From Thermosporothrix hazakensis (GTDB lineage Bacteria > Chloroflexota > Ktedonobacteria > Ktedonobacterales > Ktedonobacteraceae), in contig NZ_QKUF01000001.1 of the NCBI RefSeq assembly GCF_003253565.1, positions 329,867 to 393,866 on the forward strand: DNA of 64,000 nucleotides, in the 5' to 3' direction. The position numbers and the translations under genes were made by a program. Positions 8,465-17,872 of the stretch are shown here, one piece after another; the stretch's first letter is position 1; every line of letters begins with the position of its first letter. Under the pieces are notes generated by a model. That model worked only from the letters and a program-made list of their open reading frames with translations. It was not told where the DNA came from and did not search any database.

Positions 8465-10723
8465 GTGACCAACTACATCTGGGTTCCCATAGGCATAGGG
8501 CTACTGGCAATTCTTTTCGCGGCCTTCCTTGCCAACTATGTTTTACGTAAGGATACCGGCACCCCGGCCATGCAAAAAGTGGCAGACGCTATCTTTAAAG
8601 GGGCAATGGCATTCTTGCACAGGCAATATCGCACCATCGCCGTACTCTCCATCTTTGCCGCAATCCTCGTAGCAGGCGTACTGTATCTCTTGAGTCAGGG
8701 GAGTCTGGCCCAGAAATGGGATCTGGCCTGGCACACCGCGGTTGCCTTCCTGATCGGCGCTCTCTGCTCTGGTATCTCTGGCTACATCGGCATGTACGTA
8801 GCGGTCAAATCCAACATCCGTACAGCCAGCGCGGCCCGGCGGAGCCTGGGAGAAGCGTTAACTGTGGCCGTACGAGGCGGAGCGGTCTCCGGCTTTCTGG
8901 TTGTTGCCCTCTCCTTGCTTGGTGTCTCCCTGCTTTTTACTGCCTACGGAGGCCTGACCAACCCGCAGCTTGCCCCCTCCCTGATTGTCGGGTTCGGTTT
9001 TGGCGCGAGCTTTGTTGCCCTCTTCGCCCAGCTCGGCGGCGGCATCTACACCAAAGCGGCTGATGTTGGCGCTGATCTGGTCGGCAAAGTGGAAGCCAAC
9101 ATCCCCGAAGACGACCCACGCAACCCGGCCGTGATTGCTGATCTGGTCGGCGATAACGTGGGAGACTGTGCGGGCCGTGGCGCCGACCTCTTTGAGTCAA
9201 CCGCCGCCGAAAACATTGGCGCGATGATTCTGGGCGTCAATCTCTATCTGGCGACACATAATATTGGCTGGATTCTCTTTCCGCTGGTCGTTCGCGCCTT
9301 CGGGCTGATCGCCTCGGGCATCGGCATTATGTGGCTTCGCCCCTCAATTGTGACCGAGCCGGACAAGGCAGCAGGTCGCGACCCCGGCGAAATCGCCATG
9401 AAGCAGCTCAACGTCGGCTACTGGATTACCTGCATCCTCTCGGCCATCGGCGTTGTAGCTGGCAGTTATCTCTTGCTGCAAGGGACGGGCGTCACCGGCA
9501 ACTACAACATTCCCGGCTGGCTCTGGTTCGGTTTCTCGGGTATCGTGGGCATTTTGCTGAGCGTTGCCTTTGTCTACATCACCCAGTACTACACCGCCGG
9601 TACCTGGCGTCCCGTGCGCGAAATCGCCGCCTCCACGCTGACCGGGCCGGCCACGACAATTATTACAGGCATCGCCATCGGCTTTGAGTGCACCGCCCTG
9701 CCAGTGCTGGCGATCAGTGGCGCACTGGGCCTCTCCTTCTTTTTAGGGAGTCAGGTCACGATGCCAGCGGTCGCGGGCGTGCCGATGGTCATCAGCCCGG
9801 GTGGCATTTTTGGCACTGCCGTCGCCACAATGGGCATGCTGATGAGCTGCGCGTACATTCTGGCAATGGATACCTTCGGGCCTATCACCGATAACGCGGG
9901 CGGCATTACCGAAATGGGCGGACAGGCCGAAGCAGTGCGTGACATTACCGACGCACTCGATGGCGTGGGTAATACCACCAAAGCCCTGACCAAAGGGTAC
10001 GGCATCGGGTCCGCGGCACTAGCAGCCTTTCTGCTCTTTACCGCCTACCTGGACGAGCTCTTCCGCCACAACCCGACGCCTGATGTCTATCGGGTCGATC
10101 TGGCTGATATCTCGGTCTTTATTGCCTCGCTCATCGGGCTGACATTGATCTTCTTCTTTAGCTCGTTAGCGATTCAGGCCGTGGGCAAGGCAGCAAAAGC
10201 AATGATTGAAGAGGTGCGGCGTCAGTTTCGCGATAACCCCAAGATTATGGCCGAAAATGTGGCCGATCGAGCCGACCCCGACTATGCCCGTTGTGTTGAT
10301 ATCAGCACGAAGGGCGCGTTGCGGGCAATGGTCCTGCCCGGACTGGTGGCCGTACTGACACCAATCGCAGTAGGGGTAATTCTCGGTCCTCATGCCGAAG
10401 CAGGCCTGCTGATGGTCGGGACAATGGGCGGCATCGTGCTTGCACTCTTCCTGAATAATGGCGGCGGCGCCTGGGATAATGCCAAGAAATACATTGAGGC
10501 GGGATATCTCCGTGTCAATGCTCAGGGCGAGATGGTCGACCGTGCCGAAGCCGGGGCGCTGGTTCTGGGCAAAAAGAGCGAGCCCCATAAGGCCGGTGTG
10601 GTCGGTGACACCGTTGGTGATCCCTTCAAGGATACCGCCGGTCCCTCGCTGCATGTGCTGATCAAGCTACTGAGCACGATCACACTTGTGCTTGCTCCTT
10701 TGTTTATCGCCCTCCATCCGTAA
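8465..10723 (+). CDS. hppA: K+-independent H+-translocating membrane pyrophosphatase
   Basis: Integral membrane ion pump coupling pyrophosphate hydrolysis to proton translocation. Signature motifs are DVGADLVGKVE (substrate site) and GDNVGDCAGRGADLFES. The K+-dependence region reads GNTTKALTKG: a Lys at this position (Ala in K+-dependent enzymes) marks the K+-independent H+-PPase class. About 16 hydrophobic segments, 752 aa, normal for the family. The open frame extends back to 8267, but that stretch is the structured leader; the GTG at 8465 has an ideal AGGAGG 9 nt upstream. Neighbouring ppaC supplies a soluble pyrophosphatase, so the two can divide pyrophosphate disposal between heat loss and energy conservation. 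Confidence 0.96.
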   Translation: MTNYIWVPIGIGLLAILFAAFLANYVLRKDTGTPAMQKVADAIFKGAMAFLHRQYRTIAVLSIFAAILVAGVLYLLSQGSLAQKWDLAWHTAVAFLIGALCSGISGYIGMYVAVKSNIRTASAARRSLGEALTVAVRGGAVSGFLVVALSLLGVSLLFTAYGGLTNPQLAPSLIVGFGFGASFVALFAQLGGGIYTKAADVGADLVGKVEANIPEDDPRNPAVIADLVGDNVGDCAGRGADLFESTAAENIGAMILGVNLYLATHNIGWILFPLVVRAFGLIASGIGIMWLRPSIVTEPDKAAGRDPGEIAMKQLNVGYWITCILSAIGVVAGSYLLLQGTGVTGNYNIPGWLWFGFSGIVGILLSVAFVYITQYYTAGTWRPVREIAASTLTGPATTIITGIAIGFECTALPVLAISGALGLSFFLGSQVTMPAVAGVPMVISPGGIFGTAVATMGMLMSCAYILAMDTFGPITDNAGGITEMGGQAEAVRDITDALDGVGNTTKALTKGYGIGSAALAAFLLFTAYLDELFRHNPTPDVYRVDLADISVFIASLIGLTLIFFFSSLAIQAVGKAAKAMIEEVRRQFRDNPKIMAENVADRADPDYARCVDISTKGALRAMVLPGLVAVLTPIAVGVILGPHAEAGLLMVGTMGGIVLALFLNNGGGAWDNAKKYIEAGYLRVNAQGEMVDRAEAGALVLGKKSEPHKAGVVGDTVGDPFKDTAGPSLHVLIKLLSTITLVLAPLFIALHP

Positions 10724-10733
10724 GATGGTGCAA

Positions 10734-10759
10734 GGGGAAAGCTCGTTCGGGCTTTCCCC
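10734..10759 (+). terminator. GC-rich hairpin after hppA
   Basis: Perfect 9-bp stem GGGGAAAGC/GCTTTCCCC with an 8-nt loop 10 nt after the stop. No T-run follows, so it may be a transcript-stabilising or factor-assisted terminator. Confidence 0.55.
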
Positions 10760-10991
10760 ACCTGATTCGTGCCGACAAAGCCCTGTCGACATGATATGAT
10801 GTGACTGCACCATCTGAAAGATCCGCCACTCTTTCAGCAAAAAGGATATCCATTTCCGGTTTTCTTTCATTAAGAACATATACCTGTTTCGTGAACAGGA
10901 GTAGGGATGCACAGCGCGTAAGCGTTGTCAAGAACGGGATAGAAAGGAGTGCCTGTCGGGCACAAAAAGCGTAGACAGGTATCAAAAACAC

Positions 10992-12059
10992 ATGACACAG
11001 AACCACTCCCGGAAAAAGTCAGTAATTGCCAGCACCTTTCTGGCATTACTGCTGCTCTGTCTGATTCTGGCCAGTTGCACAGGAAATCCAACGACAAGCG
11101 GACAAAACCAGCAGAGCGAAGACAACACACCAACCTCGTCAAATGGCGCAAACGATGTTGATGTGTTTGTTGAGCCAGACGCGGGCTATCAGGTCATCAC
11201 CGATGCGATCAGCAGCGCGAAAAAGTCAGTCTGGGTTCAGGTCTATCTCCTGACCGAGCCAAACGTGATAAGCGCACTGCAATCGGCGGCGAAAAAAGGC
11301 AAAGACGTGCGGGTAATGCTGGAAGATAACCCCTATGGCGGTGGTGGTGCAGCCAAACCACAGGAGACAATGGACAAGCTCAAGGCGGCGGGAGCACAGG
11401 CAAAAGCGACCAACCCCAAATATCGCCTGACCCACTCCAAGCTCATGATTCTTGACGGCACAACAGCCTACATTATGACGGCCAATCTGACCAAGTCAGC
11501 GCTTGGCGGCAGCAGCAGCGCAGCGAACCGCGAATATGGCATCATTGACAAAAACCCTCAAGACGTGAAGGTCCTCATCGACATGTTCAACGCCGACTGG
11601 GATCGCAAGGATTTCTCGTTTGATAATCCAAACCTTGTGCTCAGTCCGTTGAACTCACGCAGCCACTTCCTGTCAATCATCAACAATAGCAAAAAGACCT
11701 TGCTGGTCGAGGCAGAAGAGATGCAGGATGATGAGGTTGAAAACGCTCTCATTGCAGCCGCCAAGCGAGGCGTTCAGGTACAGGTCATTGTGCCAAAGCC
11801 ACGTTCAATGGACAACAATGACGAAGGTATCAAGCATATCAAGAAAGGCGGCGTCAAGGTGAAGTTTGCGGGCAAGCTCATCATGCACGCCAAGATATTC
11901 GTTGCCGATGGACAGCTTGGCTTTGTCGGCTCCGAGAACATCTCTACCTCGTCGCTGGACAAGAACCGGGAGGTTGGTATTCTCGTTACTGACCCCGATG
12001 TCCTCTCCACGTTGCAAAAAACCTTCTCGACAGATTGGGATACAGGCAAAGCAGCCTGA
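10992..12059 (+). CDS. Phospholipase D-like (PLDc_2) lipoprotein
   Basis: Secreted, lipid-anchored protein with two PLD half-domains. Residues 1-33 are a lipoprotein signal peptide ending in the lipobox LASC, followed by a Ser/Thr/Gln/Asn-rich linker. The first catalytic motif is HSKLMILDG (near residue 150) and the second HAKIFVADG (near 300), both matching HxKx4D. Families with this layout include phospholipase D-like hydrolases and surface nucleases; the substrate is not deducible. 355 aa. The ribosome-binding site is weak at this ATG. Flanked by its own terminator. Confidence 0.88.
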   Translation: MTQNHSRKKSVIASTFLALLLLCLILASCTGNPTTSGQNQQSEDNTPTSSNGANDVDVFVEPDAGYQVITDAISSAKKSVWVQVYLLTEPNVISALQSAAKKGKDVRVMLEDNPYGGGGAAKPQETMDKLKAAGAQAKATNPKYRLTHSKLMILDGTTAYIMTANLTKSALGGSSSAANREYGIIDKNPQDVKVLIDMFNADWDRKDFSFDNPNLVLSPLNSRSHFLSIINNSKKTLLVEAEEMQDDEVENALIAAAKRGVQVQVIVPKPRSMDNNDEGIKHIKKGGVKVKFAGKLIMHAKIFVADGQLGFVGSENISTSSLDKNREVGILVTDPDVLSTLQKTFSTDWDTGKAA

Positions 12060-12063
12060 GCCA

Positions 12064-12103
12064 CAGAGCGAGAGCAGGGGCTTCTGCTCTCGCTCTGCTT
12101 TTC
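12064..12103 (+). terminator. Rho-independent terminator after PLD lipoprotein
   Basis: Perfect 14-bp stem CAGAGCGAGAGCAG/CTGCTCTCGCTCTG with loop GGGCTT, followed by CTTTTCT. Confidence 0.92.
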
Positions 12104-12212
12104 TCTCACACCCTATACCAGACAGGCAATTCATGATAGGATATCAAGAGGCTGAAGCAGTGCGGTCTTCTCTCGCCAATTGGAACGTCTTAGTATCAAG
12201 GGAGGATGAAAC

Positions 12213-12500
12213 ATGGTAACAGAGATTGCCCTTTTTACCGCTATCCCGGGCAAAGAAGAGGAACTAGGACAGGCAATTATCAAAGGACTGGATACGATCC
12301 GGGAGCACCCTGACTGTATTTCGGCTCACGCAACCCGCTGTATTGAGCATCCCGGACGCTACATGGTTACAAACGTCTGGACATCCCTTGAGGCACATAC
12401 CGTTGATTTTCGGGGTGGTCCCCTCTTTACACAATGGCGCAAGACAATCGAGGGCCTGTATGAAGGACAGCCAGACGTTTTCCACTATCAGGCCTTCTAA
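12213..12500 (+). CDS. Antibiotic biosynthesis monooxygenase (ABM)-domain protein
   Basis: 95-aa dimeric ferredoxin-like fold protein related to YgiN-type quinol monooxygenases. The visible pattern is the N-terminal strand MVTEIALFTAIPGKEEEL, a central GRYMVTNVW strand and the C-terminal QPDVFHYQAF. Members act as small cofactor-free monooxygenases or are uncharacterised. GGGAGG lies 7 nt upstream of the ATG. It is 47 nt upstream of ligA on the same strand and may be cotranscribed, with no clear functional link. Confidence 0.8.
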   Translation: MVTEIALFTAIPGKEEELGQAIIKGLDTIREHPDCISAHATRCIEHPGRYMVTNVWTSLEAHTVDFRGGPLFTQWRKTIEGLYEGQPDVFHYQAF

Positions 12501-12523
12501 AAAGAAGAGAAGATCAGGCATAA

Positions 12524-14638
<2,115 letters not shown>

Positions 14639-14639
14639 C

Positions 14640-15650
14640 GTGGAAGAAACCTGGGGAAGACTGCACGCCTTTGTCCGGCTTGAACCCGAGACGCTTCAGG
14701 AGCTGTTGCAACCAGTCTTCCCCGGGAAGCGCCCTGCCAGCATCGAGCTGCTGACAGAGGGACATTGCAATACAAACTATAAGATCACCTTCCCAGACTC
14801 CACAGAGGCCGTTGTCCTGCGGATCTATATGCGCGATCAGGGAGCCTGCCGGAAGAATCTCAACCTCTTCCGCCTGCTCTATCCGCATGTTCCGATACCG
14901 GAGGTGCTCTATGCGGACCCCGACATGCAGCGCTTTGACAAACCCTACGCAGTGCTGCGCTGGATTGAAGGTCCACTGTTGAGCAAGATACAGAAGCACG
15001 GCACCGAGGCAGAGCTTGCGATCTGTGCCTATGCCGTCGGCCAAACGCTGGCCCAAATCGGAAGCTATCGCTTTCCAGAGGCGGGTATTCTTGGCCCCGA
15101 GCTGACGGTGATAGAGCCATTCCAGCGGCCTGACACCTTTCTCACACTACTTGAGGAGATCTGGACGGATAGTCCGGCTGTAGAGCGCCTCGGCTCAAGA
15201 GAAACCACGTGGCTGCTGAACTTTGTGCAACGCAATAGTTATCTGCTTGTGTCTGGCTCCGACGCTATCCCACGGCTGACGCACGGAGACTACAAGGGAA
15301 TCAACATCCTGGTACGGCCACAGAACGGAAGCTGGCAGACAGCCGCCGTGCTGGACTGGGAATTCGCCTTCGCGGATACACCACTCTTCGATATTGGCAA
15401 CATGCTCCGCTACGCGCATCGGCTGCCGCATAGCTTTGAGCAAGCCTTTATTCGCGGCTATCGTGAATATGGGGGCTTTCTTCCGCCAGCCTGGCGTATC
15501 ATCGCGAAACTGCTGGATCTGCTCAGCCTGTCGCAATTTTTACAGCGGCCCACCGCCAGCGCCGGCATGATCGCCGAGGTCAGAGAGTTGATCCTGCATA
15601 CACTGCACACATTCGATAGAAAAGAAGAGATGTATGGTACAGATTCGTGA
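14640..15650 (+). CDS. Aminoglycoside phosphotransferase (APH)-family kinase
   Basis: 336-aa small-molecule kinase of the APH/choline-kinase fold. The catalytic loop LTHGDYKGINILV (Brenner motif HxDxxxxN) and metal motif VLDWEFAFADTPLFDIGN are intact, and the N-lobe has EGHCNTNYKI and AVVLRIY. A GTG at 14640 is chosen as start because CGAGG lies 8 nt upstream and the longer open frame back to 14532 overlaps ligA entirely. It overlaps the downstream GNAT gene by 17 nt. Substrate is unknown; homologues phosphorylate aminoglycosides, macrolides or cell metabolites. Confidence 0.85.
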   Translation: MEETWGRLHAFVRLEPETLQELLQPVFPGKRPASIELLTEGHCNTNYKITFPDSTEAVVLRIYMRDQGACRKNLNLFRLLYPHVPIPEVLYADPDMQRFDKPYAVLRWIEGPLLSKIQKHGTEAELAICAYAVGQTLAQIGSYRFPEAGILGPELTVIEPFQRPDTFLTLLEEIWTDSPAVERLGSRETTWLLNFVQRNSYLLVSGSDAIPRLTHGDYKGINILVRPQNGSWQTAAVLDWEFAFADTPLFDIGNMLRYAHRLPHSFEQAFIRGYREYGGFLPPAWRIIAKLLDLLSLSQFLQRPTASAGMIAEVRELILHTLHTFDRKEEMYGTDS

Positions 15651-16218
15651 TCTCTCCCTCCAGGATGAGGCCGCTGTGGAAGCGGTGGCGCGTATCCTGA
15701 TCGCCGGTTTCGCAGCCTCGTCTCCTACGTCCTGGCCCGATCGAGACAGCGCCCTGGAAGAGATTCGTGAAAACACCGGGGATGGCTTTATCAGCCGCAT
15801 CGCCATCGATGAGCAGAACAGCGTGCTTGGCTGGATCGCCGGAAGCAGCGCCTATCACGGCAGAGTCTGGGAGCTGCACCCGCTGGTCGTTGATCCTGTC
15901 TGCCAGGGGCGCGGTGTCGGGGCGGCGCTGGTCCGTGACTTTGAGGAGCAGGTGCGCCAGCGCGGCGGCCTGACCATCACCCTGGGCAGCGATGACGAGA
16001 CCGGAAGAACTTCGCTAGCCGGAATCAACCTCTTTCCGAATATCTGGGAGCATGTGGCGCGCATCAAAAACCTGAAGCGCCATCCCTATGAGTTCTACCA
16101 GAAGCTCGGCTATCGCATTATCGGCGTTATTCCCGATGCCAACGGCCCCGGCAAACCAGATATTTTGCTCGGGAAATCGCTCTACTGGCCGGAGCAGGAA
16201 TACAATAAAAAAGGGTAA
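15634..16218 (+). CDS. GNAT-family N-acetyltransferase, similar to aminoglycoside 6'-N-acetyltransferases
   Basis: 194 aa. Acetyl-CoA binding motif VDPVCQGRGVGAALV (R/QxxGxG/A) is at about residues 87-101. The C-terminal half, with LGSDDETGRTSLAGINLF, HPYEFYQKLGYRIIGVIPDANGPGKPD and the LGKSL end, recalls from memory a group annotated as aminoglycoside 6'-acetyltransferases in Gram-positives; this was not verified by search. The ATG sits inside the end of the kinase gene, so the kinase and acetyltransferase are translationally coupled. Last gene before a convergent terminator. Confidence 0.82.
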   Translation: MVQIRDLSLQDEAAVEAVARILIAGFAASSPTSWPDRDSALEEIRENTGDGFISRIAIDEQNSVLGWIAGSSAYHGRVWELHPLVVDPVCQGRGVGAALVRDFEEQVRQRGGLTITLGSDDETGRTSLAGINLFPNIWEHVARIKNLKRHPYEFYQKLGYRIIGVIPDANGPGKPDILLGKSLYWPEQEYNKKG

Positions 16219-16240
16219 CGAGCAGAGCACCCGTTACCCT
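16205..16240 (-). terminator. Terminator of glyA, overlapping the end of the GNAT gene
   Basis: Perfect 9-bp stem AGGGTAACG/CGTTACCCT (16212-16220 and 16232-16240); on the minus strand it is followed by TTTTTTATTG. Lies inside the last codons of the converging GNAT gene. Confidence 0.85.
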
Positions 16241-16257
16241 CGCTTCCCTTCAACATG

Positions 16258-17553
16258 CTAGACATATTTCATGTCAAGGAAGCGGCTTCGCAGCCTGTGG
16301 ACCTCTTCTTTCACATCCTTCCCGCGAATGGCATCATGCATTAACTGCGCCAGTTCGCCCATCGCCTTCTCATCCATGCCGAAGCGGGTCATCTCTGACG
16401 TGCCGATACGCAAGCCAGAGGGGTTCCGAGGATCGCTATCGCCGGGCAACATGTTGTAGTTCAGAATAATATCGTTCTCCTCAAGGCGTTTGGCAACCTC
16501 GACGCCGCCACCCCACTCGGCGACATTGACCGCGATGATATGGCTCTGTGTGTACCCGAACTCACGTGCTTCGACTGGCGTTCCCAGTTCGTCCAGCGCA
16601 CGTCCGAGAGCCTGCGCATTGCGAATAATCTGCTGTGCATACTCGCGACCATACTGCTTCATCTCGCGAGTGGCGACAACCAACCCGGCCAACGAGTGCA
16701 GATGGTGGTTACTGGAAGAGCCGGGGAACACCCCGCGATCAGCCACCGCCCAGTACTTCTTCTCGGCCTCGGGACTCTCAAGATTGCTCAGAATCACGCC
16801 ACGCTGCGGGCCGGGGAAGGTCTTATGTGTGCTGCCCGTCATCCAGGTCGCGCCCTCACGCAGCGGATCTTGAAACTGGCCGCCCGCGATCAGGCCAAGC
16901 ACATGGGCCGCATCATACAACACAGGGATCTTCTTTGTTTGACAGAACGCCGCCACCTCAGAGAGCGGCTCGGGGAAGAGGAACAGGCTTTTCCCCATAA
17001 TCACCAGTTGCGGAGAGACCGTATCGATCAATTCGATCGCTTTCTGCGCGTCCACGTGATAGCGATCCTCGGTCAGGGGCAAATAATGAAGGTGGACGGA
17101 CTTCTCCGAACCAAGCTTGAGAAGCTGCCCGCGGTTCTGAATACGACGTCCGATCACCCCGACCGGTCCGTGACTGATATGGCCGCCTGCATCCGTTGAG
17201 TTCGCGACAACAGCATCACCACCACGCAAATAGCCAAGCGCGATCGCCGTATTGGCCGCGTTTCCACTAATCGGGCGCACATCTGCCTGTTTCGCGCCGA
17301 AAAGCTCGCATATTTCACGGGTCACCATTGACTCGATCTCATCAATATACTTTGTGCCCTGGTAGTAACGAAGCACTTTCCCGGGCTCATTGGGGTGGCC
17401 TTCCGCATAGCGTCCCATAAAATCGGAGTTCTGCACACGACGTACAGCGGGGCTCTGTGCGTTCTCACTGGCAATCAGGTTGATGGTCTGCTTCTGCCGC
17501 CACTCCTCCTGACGCGCCAGAATGGCTTCAAGGTCATGTATATCTACGGTCAT
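16258..17553 (-). CDS. glyA: Serine hydroxymethyltransferase, archaeal-like type
   Basis: PLP enzyme interconverting serine and glycine with transfer of a one-carbon unit to a pterin carrier. The PLP-lysine motif is MTGSTHKTFPGPQRG, closer to archaeal enzymes than to the bacterial TTHKTLRGPRGG. Other family marks: NLIASEN, GRYAEGHP, Y-QGTKYIDEIE, SGNAANTAI, DAAHVLGLIAGG. The frame is open to 17697, but the ATG at 17553 has GGGAGAG 8 nt upstream and starts at the normal position, giving 431 aa. Transcribed alone, divergent from the EF-G-like gene. Supplies one-carbon units and thereby links to the folC/folP folate genes, although not adjacent. Confidence 0.9.
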   Translation of the reverse strand: MTVDIHDLEAILARQEEWRQKQTINLIASENAQSPAVRRVQNSDFMGRYAEGHPNEPGKVLRYYQGTKYIDEIESMVTREICELFGAKQADVRPISGNAANTAIALGYLRGGDAVVANSTDAGGHISHGPVGVIGRRIQNRGQLLKLGSEKSVHLHYLPLTEDRYHVDAQKAIELIDTVSPQLVIMGKSLFLFPEPLSEVAAFCQTKKIPVLYDAAHVLGLIAGGQFQDPLREGATWMTGSTHKTFPGPQRGVILSNLESPEAEKKYWAVADRGVFPGSSSNHHLHSLAGLVVATREMKQYGREYAQQIIRNAQALGRALDELGTPVEAREFGYTQSHIIAVNVAEWGGGVEVAKRLEENDIILNYNMLPGDSDPRNPSGLRIGTSEMTRFGMDEKAMGELAQLMHDAIRGKDVKEEVHRLRSRFLDMKYV

Positions 17554-17872
17554 GTATTCAACTCTCCCGTACGCTAAAAAAAGAACTGGTAGAAGGTCCG
17601 ATTCAAGTATAGCAGGGAAAGGACAGTGAAACAATAGACAGTACGATGCCCCCTGACAAGCACTGAGGCATAGGATACCCTGTTGAATAAACTGCACATA
17701 GCTGATATACTAATCCTACTACACAGGATATGTATAGCAGAAAACGTTCCTGTACCAGCTAACAAACCGGCCGAAGAACAATGTCACGCGTTGCAAAAGG
17801 TGGTCTATGGTCAGACCCCGATGCGGCCTGACAGACCGCCTCTTGCTAGAAAGACAGGAGGATTTCGGGCTT

